Assembly: GCA_024684665.1 (NCBI GenBank)
Contig: JAIKWN010000122.1
Span: 1 to 6,952 of the forward strand
Source: Clostridiales bacterium
Lineage (GTDB): Bacteria > Bacillota_A > Clostridia > Christensenellales > Aristaeellaceae
Length of the DNA stretch: 6,952 nt
Reading direction: 5' to 3'
The translations under genes and the position numbers were made by a program. Under the pieces are notes generated by a model. The model saw only the letters and a list, made by a program, of their open reading frames with translations, did not search any database and was not told where the DNA came from. Of this stretch, positions 1 to 6,274 are shown piece by piece. The number at the start of each line of letters is the position of its first letter. Positions within the stretch are counted from its first letter, which is position 1.

Positions 1-978
1 CAGATCAACGAGGCCGGCGGCATCCTGGGCCGTGAAGTGAAGGTCATCGGTCTCGACGGCAAGGGCGTATCGGACGACTCCGTCGCCGCCTATAAGAAGC
101 TGGTCGAAGAATATGGCGTCTGCGCCGTGGTCGGCACCAACTTCTCCTCCTGCAACATCCCGATCGCCGCAGTCGCGGACGAGCTGAAGGTCCCGGTCAT
201 TGCCACCGCCGCCTCCAACGAGCTGGTCACCGTGGACGCGAACGGGAACCTGCATCCCTATTCCTTCCGCCTCTGCTTTATTGATTCCTACATGGGCTAC
301 CTCGCCGGCAGCTATGCGTACACTGAGCTGGGCCTGCGCAAGGCGGCGCTGATCGCGGACATCACCGACAGCTATTCCACGAGCGTCGGCGGGTTTATGG
401 TCGATACCTTCACAAGCCTCGGCGGCGAGATCGTCGCCTCCGAAGAAGCGCAGAACGGCGACAACGACTTCCGCGCGCAGCTGACCAAAATCGCGGCGAA
501 GCAGCCGGACGTGCTCTTCGTCCCCTGGAACTATGAAAACGTCGCCCTGATCGCCCAGCAGGCCCGCGAGGTCGGCATCGACGCCATCCTCTTCGGCGCG
601 GACGGCTGGGACACCACAGAGCTGATCGAGCTGTCCAACGGCGCACTCGAAGGCGGCTACTACGTCTCCCGCCCCGGCTTCAACCTTCCGGAAGCTGCCG
701 CGTACTTTGACGTTTACGCGGTCGAGTATCCGAACGCCTCCAAGGAAACCGAGTGCCTCTACGGCAACGACGGCGTCATGTGGATCAAAGAAGCCATTGA
801 GAAAGCGGGCAGCGACGATCCCGCCGCCATCCGCGACCAGCTGGAAGCCACGGAGAGCTTCGACGGCCTGCTGGGCCACATGAGCATCAATCCGGCAAAT
901 CACAACCCGAGCCGCGACGCCGCCATTTTCCGCGTGGATGCGGAAGAGGTCAGCTACGTCGGCATCTACGAGCCGTAA
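1..978 (+). CDS. livJ: ABC transporter substrate-binding protein, Liv/HAAT family (5' end missing)
   Basis: This is the extracellular ligand-binding component of the importer encoded immediately downstream. In Gram-positive cells such proteins are usually membrane-anchored lipoproteins. The frame is open from base 1 and the first residues read INEAGGILGREVKVI, a family hallmark that normally lies some 50-65 residues into the precursor, so the signal peptide, lipobox and first strand lie outside the window. The GTG at 37 is an internal valine codon, not a start. The visible 325 residues form a type I periplasmic-binding fold (Peripla_BP_6-like): GTNFSSCNIPIAA and VPVIATAASNE form the ligand-contact region, followed by the hinge-crossing PDVLFVPW segment. 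A family-typical C-terminal stretch (GHMSINPANHNP) ends just before the TAA. Family membership is secure. The ligand is not: branched-chain amino acids are the default, but relatives bind amides, urea, aromatic compounds or other amino acids. The symbol is by family analogy. Confidence 0.93.
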   Translation, partial: QINEAGGILGREVKVIGLDGKGVSDDSVAAYKKLVEEYGVCAVVGTNFSSCNIPIAAVADELKVPVIATAASNELVTVDANGNLHPYSFRLCFIDSYMGYLAGSYAYTELGLRKAALIADITDSYSTSVGGFMVDTFTSLGGEIVASEEAQNGDNDFRAQLTKIAAKQPDVLFVPWNYENVALIAQQAREVGIDAILFGADGWDTTELIELSNGALEGGYYVSRPGFNLPEAAAYFDVYAVEYPNASKETECLYGNDGVMWIKEAIEKAGSDDPAAIRDQLEATESFDGLLGHMSINPANHNPSRDAAIFRVDAEEVSYVGIYEP

Positions 979-1018
979 GGCCCCGGGAACCGGCGGAATC
1001 AGATCCATCGATCATAAA

Positions 1019-1047
1019 GCATTTCTCCCCCGGAAGGGGGAGAATGC
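1019..1047 (+). promoter_or_regulatory. intercistronic hairpin between binding protein and permease genes
   Basis: Left arm GCATTTCTCCCCC (1019-1031) and right arm GGGGGAGAATGC (1036-1047) pair over 12 bp with one bulged T and a GGAA loop. It sits 40 bases after the binding-protein stop and just before the livH ribosome binding site. No T-run follows (next bases CTGTATAAAG), so it is not a classical terminator. By analogy with other binding-protein/permease operons, it probably protects the upstream mRNA 3' end or partly attenuates transcription, giving more binding protein than permease. The structure is seen directly; the role is inferred. Confidence 0.7.
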
Positions 1048-1053
1048 CTGTAT

Positions 1054-1063
1054 AAAGAGGAGG
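1054..1063 (+). promoter_or_regulatory. ribosome binding site of livH
   Basis: AAAGAGGAGG lies 11 bases before the TTG at 1075. The nearest in-frame ATG (1087) would be 23 bases away, so this site favours the TTG start. Confidence 0.75.
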
Positions 1064-1074
1064 CGCTTCCGGCT

Positions 1075-1953
1075 TTGAAAATCCTCATGCAGCAGCTGGT
1101 CATCGGCATCTCCATCGGCAGCATTTACGCGCTCATCGCCTCCGGGTATGCGCTCGTCTACAGCCTTCTGGACTTCTCCAACTGGGCGCACGGCGAGGTC
1201 CTCATGCTGGGCGCCTACTGCTGCTTCATGGCGGTCAAGGTGGCGGAGCTGCCATTCTGGTTCTCCTGCGTACTCGGCGTGGGCGGCGCGATGCTGATCA
1301 GCGTCTTCAACGAGCGCTTCACCTACCGGCGCATCCGCAGCAATGGCTCGCCCAATATGTTCTGCATGATCGCGGCCATGGGCTTGTCCACCACGTATCA
1401 GAACCTCGCAAACGTCATCTGGGGTGCGAAGTTCAAGCAGATGCCCAAGATCTTCAAAAAGGCCTCCCTGAATATCGGGGGCGTGTTCATCGGCACCACC
1501 GATCTGCTCTGCCTGGCACTGACGCTGATCGTCCTCGTCATCCTGATGACGGTCATCAACAAGACGCGTTTCGGCCTGCACGTCCGCGCGGTCGCCTGCG
1601 CAAGCCGCACGGCAGGTATCCTGGGCATCCGGATTGACCGGGTCATCGCGCTCGTGTTCATGCTGGCCGGCGCGCTGGCGGGCCTTGCAGGCATCCTGTA
1701 CGGCATGAAGTACAACGTCTATCCCACCATGGGCAACGTGGGCCTCAAAGCCTTTATCGCCTCGGTCATCGGCGGCCTCGGCAGCGTGCCCGGCGCCATT
1801 GTCGGCGCGCTGCTCCTGGGGCTCATCGAGACGGTGGCCTCCGGCTACATCAGCTCCGGCCTCCGGGATCTCATTTCCTTCTCCCTGCTCATCCTCATCC
1901 TCCTCGTCCGCCCCGCGGGCCTGATGGGTGTGGACGTGCAGGAGAAGGCGTAA
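1075..1953 (+). CDS. livH: branched-chain amino acid type ABC transporter permease LivH
   Basis: This is one of two integral-membrane subunits that form the translocation channel of the Liv/HAAT importer. It has 292 residues, the usual length for LivH. The N-terminal part carries the family pattern GYALVYSLLDFSNWAHGEVLMLGAY (roughly residues 24-48; compare the LivH motif with INFAHG). The C-terminal part has the conserved cytoplasmic-loop motif KAFIASVIGGLGSVPGAIVG (225-244), which contacts the ATPases, and a family-typical LVRPAGLMG ending. Long hydrophobic stretches throughout agree with about eight membrane helices (BPD_transp_2 fold). The start is TTG, chosen because of the spacing of the AGGAGG site upstream. 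The stop codon at 1951-1953 overlaps the livM ribosome binding site, so the two permeases are probably translationally coupled. Ligand specificity cannot be read from this subunit. Confidence 0.93.
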   Translation: MKILMQQLVIGISIGSIYALIASGYALVYSLLDFSNWAHGEVLMLGAYCCFMAVKVAELPFWFSCVLGVGGAMLISVFNERFTYRRIRSNGSPNMFCMIAAMGLSTTYQNLANVIWGAKFKQMPKIFKKASLNIGGVFIGTTDLLCLALTLIVLVILMTVINKTRFGLHVRAVACASRTAGILGIRIDRVIALVFMLAGALAGLAGILYGMKYNVYPTMGNVGLKAFIASVIGGLGSVPGAIVGALLLGLIETVASGYISSGLRDLISFSLLILILLVRPAGLMGVDVQEKA

Positions 1954-1967
1954 AGGAGGCGGCGCTT

Positions 1968-2849
1968 ATGCTGAACGCGTTTCAGGAAGGCGTAGTCGTC
2001 ATCGTCTGCGTCAATATGATCGCCGTGCTGGGCATGTCCGTGCTCACCGGCTTTACGCGCCTCTTCTCCTTCGGTAATGCCGGCTTCATGTCTATCGGGG
2101 CGTATACGGCGGCCATCTGCTCCGTACAGTTCCACCTGCCCTTCCCCCTCGCCATCGCGATCGGCGCAGCGGCGGCGGGCTTTATCGCTTTCCTTCTGGG
2201 GAGCCTCACCATACGCCTCCGGGGCGATTACTTTCTCATCAGCTGCCTCGGTTTCGGCGAATGCGTGCGCGTGCTCTTCAACTACACGAAAAACCTGACC
2301 GGCGGCGCAAACGGTTATTCGGGAATCCCCTATCACACGACGGCGGCCGTGGCGCTGTTCTGCGCCATCCTCGCCTTTGTCGTTGCCTGGAACTTCATTC
2401 ATTCGCGCTACGGCCAGAACCTTACCGCCATCCGGGAGAACGAAGTGGCAGCCGCGGCCAGCGGCATCGATGTGATCCGCTGCAAGAAGATGTCCTTCGT
2501 CTTCAGCGCGATCTACGCCGGCTGGGCGGGCGGCCTGTACGCCCATTACCTCCGTCACATCACCCCCGCCCTTTTCAACCTGCCCAAATCCTGCGAGCTG
2601 ATCATCACGACCGTGCTGGGCGGTCTTGGAAGCCTCACGGGCAGCGTGCTCGGCACGCTGGTGGTGCAGCTCCTGCCGGAAATCTTCCGTGGCATGGCGG
2701 AATACCGCATGCTCTTCTACGGCGTTGCGGTCGTCCTCGTGATCCTCATCCGCCCCTCCGGTCTCTACGGCTACCGGGAGTTTTCCCTCTCCGGCATGAT
2801 CCGCTTCTTCCGGACGCGTTTCGGAAAGGGGGCGAAGCAGGATGGCTGA
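1968..2849 (+). CDS. livM: branched-chain amino acid type ABC transporter permease LivM
   Basis: This is the second channel subunit, partner of LivH. At 293 residues it is at the short end for LivM and lacks the N-terminal extension seen in E. coli. Visible family motifs are the N-terminal LTGFTRLFSFGNAGFMSIGAY segment (about residues 26-46), the GxNGYSGIP motif after the third or fourth helix, and the C-terminal TTVLGGLGSLTGSVLG loop with a PEIFR follow-on (about 215-240) that docks on the ATPase. An IRPSGLYG motif lies near the end. The ATG at 1968 has an ideal AAAGGAGG (1952-1959) eight bases upstream. The 3' end overlaps livG by eight bases, which supports coupled translation of the importer subunits. 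Confidence 0.93.
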   Translation: MLNAFQEGVVVIVCVNMIAVLGMSVLTGFTRLFSFGNAGFMSIGAYTAAICSVQFHLPFPLAIAIGAAAAGFIAFLLGSLTIRLRGDYFLISCLGFGECVRVLFNYTKNLTGGANGYSGIPYHTTAAVALFCAILAFVVAWNFIHSRYGQNLTAIRENEVAAAASGIDVIRCKKMSFVFSAIYAGWAGGLYAHYLRHITPALFNLPKSCELIITTVLGGLGSLTGSVLGTLVVQLLPEIFRGMAEYRMLFYGVAVVLVILIRPSGLYGYREFSLSGMIRFFRTRFGKGAKQDG

Positions 2850-3624
2850 GCATGGTTCCGAGCTCCTCTCCCTCTCCCATGTCAGCAAGGCCTTCGGCGG
2901 CGTGCATGCCATTGACGACTTCTCCCTCTCCCTTCCGGAAGGAACCATCCACGGCCTCATCGGGCCGAACGGCGCCGGTAAAACCACGATCTTCAATACG
3001 ATCACCGGTATTTACCGGGCGGACGCGGGCGAGATCCGCTTCGCCGGGGAAGACATCACGAACACGGAACCCCACGAGGCGGCAAGAAAGGGCATTGCCC
3101 GCACTTTCCAGAACATCCGCCTCTTCGGCAATCTTCCGGTTCTCGAAAACGTGATCATCGCCTGCAACATGCGGACGACCTATCATCTCGCGGACGCCCT
3201 GCTGCGTCTCCCCGCCTTCCGTAAGGCAAAAAAGGAAACCGAGGAACGCGCGCGGAGCTTCCTCGAAATCGTCGGTCTCGCGGACAAGGCGAACGAGCGC
3301 GCCTCCAGCCTGCCTTACGGACACCAGCGGAAGCTTGAGATCGCGCGCGCGATGGCGACCGATCCCCGCCTGCTTCTCCTGGACGAACCGGCAGCCGGCA
3401 TGAACGAGGAGGAATCCCGGGAACTCGTCAATTTCATCTTCAGCCTGCGAGAGCGCTTTTCCGTCACCATCCTGCTCATCGAGCATCATATGGACGTGGT
3501 GACGAACCTGTGCGAAAACTGCACGGTGCTGAATTTCGGCCGCACCCTGGCTTCCGGCCCCATGGAGGAGATCCGCAGAAATCCGGAGGTCGTGGCCGCC
3601 TATCTGGGAGGGGATGACGCATGA
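2842..3624 (+). CDS. livG: ABC transporter ATP-binding protein LivG
   Basis: This is one of two cytoplasmic ATPases that drive the importer. It has 260 residues with all nucleotide-binding elements in order: Walker A GPNGAGKT (41-48), Q-loop ARTFQN (Q90), signature LPYGHQRKLEIARA (157-170, the LivG version of LSGGQ), Walker B LLLLDEPAAGMN (177-188), and H-switch IEHHMD (H215). The AGMN sequence after Walker B and a C-terminal ending of the form VVAAYLGG are typical of LivG and separate it from LivF. The insert between the Q-loop and the signature (about residues 108-135, ending in a charged KAKKETEERA segment) is also family-normal. The start ATG overlaps the end of livM and is preceded by GGAAAGGGGG. 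The stop overlaps the livF start as ATGA. Confidence 0.95.
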   Translation: MAEHGSELLSLSHVSKAFGGVHAIDDFSLSLPEGTIHGLIGPNGAGKTTIFNTITGIYRADAGEIRFAGEDITNTEPHEAARKGIARTFQNIRLFGNLPVLENVIIACNMRTTYHLADALLRLPAFRKAKKETEERARSFLEIVGLADKANERASSLPYGHQRKLEIARAMATDPRLLLLDEPAAGMNEEESRELVNFIFSLRERFSVTILLIEHHMDVVTNLCENCTVLNFGRTLASGPMEEIRRNPEVVAAYLGGDDA

Positions 3625-4328
3625 GCATCTTGCAGGTTAACGGCATCAGCGCCGCCTACGGCGGCATCCGCGCCCTGCGGGACGTTTCCCTCTCCATCGA
3701 AGAGGGCGAAATCGTCTCCGTCCTGGGGGCCAACGGCGCGGGCAAGTCGACGCTTCTTAAATGCCTCTCCCGGGAGATGAAAATCACCTCCGGCGAAATC
3801 TTCTTTGACGGAAAGCCCCTGCCTACGCGGCCCTACGCCGTAGTCCAGAGCGGCATGGTCATCGTTCCGGAGGGACGGCAGATCTTCACGAAGCTGACCG
3901 TGCGGGAGAACCTCATGATCGGCTGCTGCCAGAGGAAAGACAAAGAAGGAATTGCAAAGGACGAGGAAAGGGTTTATACTCTTTTCCCAAGACTGAAAGA
4001 ACGGGAGACCCAGTACGGCGGCCTGCTCTCCGGCGGCGAGCAGCAGATGCTGGCCATCGCGCGGGGGCTCATGGCGAAGCCGAAGCTGATGATGCTGGAC
4101 GAACCCTCCCTGGGCCTCGCGCCCATCATCGTCTCCCAGATCCTTTCCATTCTGAAGGACATCAACGAGGATGGTACCACCATCCTTCTCGTGGAGCAGA
4201 ACGCCCGCAAGGCGCTCTCCGTCTCCGACCGGGTATACCTCATGAACGTGGGTTCCATCGTCCGGGAAGGCCCGGCCGCGGATCTCATGGCGGACGACTC
4301 GCTTATCGCCGCCTATCTCGGCGGTTAA
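3621..4328 (+). CDS. livF: ABC transporter ATP-binding protein LivF
   Basis: This is the second ATPase, acting as a heterodimer with LivG. It has 235 residues, a normal length. Walker A is GANGAGKS (36-43). The Q-loop position carries glutamate in VPEGRQIF (E84), the signature is LSGGEQQMLAIARGL (136-150), and Walker B is LMMLDEPSLGLAP (156-168). The H-switch is replaced by glutamine in LLVEQNA (Q193). Both the E and the Q substitution are usual for LivF, so they identify the subunit and do not signal inactivation. The ATG overlaps the livG stop by four bases (ATGA), with GGGAGGGG seven bases upstream. The next gene follows after 16 bases. Confidence 0.95.
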   Translation: MSILQVNGISAAYGGIRALRDVSLSIEEGEIVSVLGANGAGKSTLLKCLSREMKITSGEIFFDGKPLPTRPYAVVQSGMVIVPEGRQIFTKLTVRENLMIGCCQRKDKEGIAKDEERVYTLFPRLKERETQYGGLLSGGEQQMLAIARGLMAKPKLMMLDEPSLGLAPIIVSQILSILKDINEDGTTILLVEQNARKALSVSDRVYLMNVGSIVREGPAADLMADDSLIAAYLGG

Positions 4329-4331
4329 CAC

Positions 4332-4338
4332 AAGGAGG
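4332..4338 (+). promoter_or_regulatory. ribosome binding site of the dehydrogenase gene
   Basis: AAGGAGG lies six bases before the TTG at 4345 and four bases after the livF stop. It fixes the unusual TTG start. No in-frame ATG lies nearby. Confidence 0.8.
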
Positions 4339-4344
4339 CACGCA

Positions 4345-5403
4345 TTGAAAGCAGCGGTTTGGCACGGGCATAAGGACGTGCGCATCGAAGACGTTCCTGT
4401 TCCCGCGCCTAAAAAAGGACAGGTCCGGATTTCTGTGGACTACGCCGGCATCTGTGGCACCGACCGGCATGAATACGAAGGACCGAACTTCATCCCCACG
4501 GTGAAACCTCACAGGCTGACGGGCCGCACGGCTCCGCTCACTCTGGGCCACGAGTTCACCGGGCGCATCTCCGCCCTGGGCGATGGCGTCACAGGCTGGC
4601 AGATCGGCGACCGCGTGACTGCCAACGGAACACTCTGCTGCGGTATCTGCGAAGCCTGCCGTAGCGGGCGTTACAACGTCTGCCAGAAGCTCGGCTTCCT
4701 GGGCGTCAGCACGGACGGCGCTTTCGCGGAGGAAGTCGTGGTGGAAGCCGCGCGTCTCTTCGCCGTTCCGGACGGACTCTCCATGCGCACGGCGGTGCTC
4801 TGCGAGCCCCTCGCCTGCGGCATACACGCAACAAACCTGCTGGGCGATGTCGCAGGGAAGGACGTCGTGGTCATCGGCCCCGGCATCATCGGGCTCTCTG
4901 CCTTCTTCGGCGCGAAGCTCGCCGGCGCCCGCCGCATCCTGGTTTCCGGCATCGGCGACTGGCGGAAGACACTCATCGAGCGGTTCGGCGGCGTTTATGT
5001 GGACGCGGCCAAAGAGGATCCCGTCGCCGCCGTCACAGCCTTTACGGAAGGCAATCTGGCGGACATCGTCTACGAGTGCATCGGCGCGGAGGCGACGCTG
5101 GACCAGGCCATCCGCATGAGCAAGCCCGGTGGAAAGCTCATGGTCATGGGCGTCTTCGGCAAAAAGCCCCAGGTGGACATGAACACCCTGCAGGAAGCAG
5201 AACGCGTCCTTTACACCAGCCAGGCCCACGTGGACGAAATCGCAACGGCCCTCGGGCATCTCGCCGCAGGAACCATTCCGGGAAAAGAGCTCATCACCCG
5301 TGAGGTCACGCTGGATACGCTGGTTCAGGACGGCTTCGAGCACCTGATCGCCCACGGCCCGGAAAATATCAAAGTCATCATCCGCATCGGCGGACGGGAA
5401 TGA
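4345..5403 (+). CDS. zinc-dependent medium-chain alcohol dehydrogenase, (R,R)-2,3-butanediol dehydrogenase-like
   Basis: This is a cytoplasmic NAD(P)-dependent oxidoreductase of 352 residues, the family's usual size. The N-terminal GroES-like domain begins KAAVWHGHKDVRIEDVPVP and carries the probable catalytic zinc ligands C37 (GICGTD), H69/E70 (LGHEFTG) and E154 (CEPLACG). A structural zinc site is formed by C99, C102, C105 and C113. The Rossmann domain has GPGIIG (178-183) with the pattern GxGxxG. The insert around residues 45-64 (EGPNFIPTVKPHRLTGRTAP) resembles the HPLTG-type insert of (R,R)-butanediol dehydrogenases. Those enzymes interconvert acetoin and butanediol and reduce diacetyl. 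L-threonine or sorbitol dehydrogenase activity is an alternative. It lies 16 bases after livF and 26 before luxS with no room for a terminator, so it is very likely co-transcribed with both. The true substrate is unknown. Confidence 0.88.
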   Translation: MKAAVWHGHKDVRIEDVPVPAPKKGQVRISVDYAGICGTDRHEYEGPNFIPTVKPHRLTGRTAPLTLGHEFTGRISALGDGVTGWQIGDRVTANGTLCCGICEACRSGRYNVCQKLGFLGVSTDGAFAEEVVVEAARLFAVPDGLSMRTAVLCEPLACGIHATNLLGDVAGKDVVVIGPGIIGLSAFFGAKLAGARRILVSGIGDWRKTLIERFGGVYVDAAKEDPVAAVTAFTEGNLADIVYECIGAEATLDQAIRMSKPGGKLMVMGVFGKKPQVDMNTLQEAERVLYTSQAHVDEIATALGHLAAGTIPGKELITREVTLDTLVQDGFEHLIAHGPENIKVIIRIGGRE

Positions 5404-5414
5404 TTCCCGACAAT

Positions 5415-5422
5415 AAAGGAGG
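5415..5422 (+). promoter_or_regulatory. ribosome binding site of luxS
   Basis: AAAGGAGG lies seven bases before the ATG at 5430. It decides the luxS start against an in-frame ATG at 5400 that overlaps the dehydrogenase stop and has no such site. Confidence 0.85.
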
Positions 5423-5429
5423 AAACACA

Positions 5430-5897
5430 ATGAAACGCATCCCCAGCTTTTCGATCGACCATACCCGCCTCAAGAAGGGCCTCTATCTCTCCCGCCAGGA
5501 CGACGACGTCATGACCTGGGACGTGCGCATGAAGGAGCCGAACCACGGCGACTACATCTCCCAGGGCGCGCTGCACACGATCGAGCACCTGTTCGCCACC
5601 TATGCGAGGAGCAGCCAGTGGCAGAACGGCATCATCTACATCGGCCCCATGGGCTGCCGCACGGGCATGTACTTCCTGACTCGCGGCCTCTCCGACGAGG
5701 AGGTCCTGAAGTGCGTCGTGGAGTCCTATCGCTTCATGAGTACCTACGAGGGCGAAATCCCCGGCGCGAAGATCGAGGAGTGCGGTAACTACAAGGAGCA
5801 TGACCTCGAAGGCTGCCGCAAGGACGCCGCCGAGTACCTGGCAGTCGTGGAGAAGCTCACCCCCGCGGATATGCGGTATACCTACTACCTCGACTGA
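5430..5897 (+). CDS. luxS: S-ribosylhomocysteine lyase LuxS (autoinducer-2 synthesis)
   Basis: LuxS cleaves S-ribosylhomocysteine to homocysteine and 4,5-dihydroxy-2,3-pentanedione (DPD), the precursor of autoinducer-2. It completes the two-step recycling of S-adenosylhomocysteine after Pfs. The protein has 155 residues, within the normal range. The metal site is complete: H49 and H53 in HTIEH, plus C118 in ECGNY. E52 is the expected general base, and the catalytic cysteine is C76 in GPMGCRTG. Substrate-binding residues near the N-terminus (S6, H11 and R33 in WDVR) also look conserved, so the enzyme should be active. The start at 5430 is chosen for its ribosome binding site. The gene is last in the operon and is followed by a strong terminator. 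No pfs or methionine-synthesis gene is adjacent in this window, unlike some luxS loci. Confidence 0.97.
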   Translation: MKRIPSFSIDHTRLKKGLYLSRQDDDVMTWDVRMKEPNHGDYISQGALHTIEHLFATYARSSQWQNGIIYIGPMGCRTGMYFLTRGLSDEEVLKCVVESYRFMSTYEGEIPGAKIEECGNYKEHDLEGCRKDAAEYLAVVEKLTPADMRYTYYLD

Positions 5898-5920
5898 TTA
5901 ATCATCTCACCGAGACCAAT

Positions 5921-5956
5921 GCAGCATCCGGATTCCTTCCGGATGCTGTTTTTATT
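5921..5956 (+). terminator. rho-independent terminator after luxS
   Basis: An 11-bp perfect stem pairs CAGCATCCGGA (5922-5932) with TCCGGATGCTG (5938-5948) across a five-base loop. TTTTTATT follows at once. It lies 24 bases after the luxS stop and ends the Liv-dehydrogenase-luxS unit. Confidence 0.94.
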
Positions 5957-5988
5957 ATGCTCTTCCAGAGACAAAGCTTTTCGGGTTT

Positions 5989-6008
5989 ATGTAAAGCAAA
6001 CTTGACAT
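5989..6008 (+). promoter_or_regulatory. operator O1, imperfect 20-bp palindrome over the -35 box
   Basis: Half-site ATGTAAAGC (5989-5997), AA spacer, then ACTTGACAT (6000-6008), which matches the ideal GCTTTACAT at seven of nine bases. The first 11 bases are identical to those of the downstream operator at 6035. The right half contains the TTGACA hexamer, so a bound protein would block RNA polymerase. The likely binder is the Xre protein encoded next, which is inference. Confidence 0.72.
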
Positions 6009-6030
6009 TTGACCGATCCTGTGGTATCCT
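6002..6030 (+). promoter_or_regulatory. promoter of the Xre regulator/membrane protein pair
   Basis: A perfect -35 TTGACA (6002-6007), a 17-base spacer and -10 TATCCT (6025-6030), preceded by TG at 6022-6023 as an extended -10. Transcription should start near 6037, inside the second palindrome. Confidence 0.83.
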
Positions 6031-6034
6031 CAAG

Positions 6035-6054
6035 ATGTAAAGCAAGCTTTACAT
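6035..6054 (+). promoter_or_regulatory. operator O2, perfect 20-bp palindrome at the predicted transcription start
   Basis: ATGTAAAGC (6035-6043), AA, GCTTTACAT (6046-6054) is a perfect 9+9 inverted repeat. Its centre is 46 bp from that of O1. It covers the expected +1 region of the promoter, and its end is 20 bases before the regulator's start codon. No T-run follows, so an operator is a better reading than a terminator. Confidence 0.8.
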
Positions 6055-6074
6055 AGATGGAATGAGGTGATCCT

Positions 6075-6272
6075 GTGAAAAACCGGATTGAAGAGATGCG
6101 GAAATCAAAAGGAATCCAGCAGGAGGAATTTGCAAGAGAGATGGGCGTTTCGCGGCAGACGATCAGTTCCCTTGAAAATGGCAGATATAATCCTTCTATT
6201 CTGCTGGCCTATCGGATCGCGAAATACTTCGGAAGCACCATCGAAGAGGTTTTCATTTTTGAGGAGGTATGA
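6075..6272 (+). CDS. small Xre-family helix-turn-helix transcriptional regulator
   Basis: This is a 65-residue DNA-binding protein consisting of little more than a Cro/CI-type five-helix domain. The helix-turn-helix covers about residues 15-36 (QQEEFAREMGVSRQTISSLENG), with the recognition helix at SRQTISSLE. The tail RYNPSILLAYRIAKYFGSTIEEVF is standard for this compact group. There is no ligand or dimerisation domain beyond it. The start is GTG, preceded by GAGGTGATCC (6064-6073), an excellent match to the 16S rRNA tail. Dual palindromes around its promoter suggest that it represses its own operon. The membrane-protein gene begins two bases after its stop. Base composition is lower in GC than the Liv genes upstream. 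What signal it answers to is unknown. Confidence 0.92.
   Translation: MKNRIEEMRKSKGIQQEEFAREMGVSRQTISSLENGRYNPSILLAYRIAKYFGSTIEEVFIFEEV
6261..6267 (+). promoter_or_regulatory. ribosome binding site of the membrane protein gene
   Basis: GAGGAGG lies inside the last codons of the regulator gene. It is one base from the ATG at 6269 but seven bases from the ATG at 6275, so it points to 6275 as the start. Confidence 0.72.
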
Positions 6273-6274
6273 TC

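Noticed and set aside
37..978. GTG at 37 as the start of the binding protein
   Set aside because: The frame is open from base 1 and encodes conserved family residues before 37, with no ribosome binding site there. It is an internal valine.
3870..4202. Degenerate Q-loop (E84) and missing H-switch (Q193) in LivF as signs of an inactive ATPase
   Set aside because: Both substitutions are usual in LivF proteins, and the partner LivG carries the canonical Q and H.
5400..5429. Ten-residue N-terminal extension of LuxS from the ATG at 5400
   Set aside because: There is no ribosome binding site at suitable spacing, while AAAGGAGG is ideally placed for 5430. LuxS proteins normally begin a few residues before the SF-x-DH motif, as they would from 5430.
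1012..5801. Long reading frames on the minus strand (for example 1845-3005, 4303-5430) and in other plus frames (2261-3154)
   Set aside because: They overlap well-recognised genes, give low-complexity charged Arg/His/Asp/Gly-rich products without motifs, and are expected shadows of GC-rich coding sequence.
5973..5980. AAAGCTTT palindrome upstream of O1 as a third operator
   Set aside because: It shares only the core of the half-site, lacks the AA spacer and the outer TGT/ACA bases, and is short enough to occur by chance.
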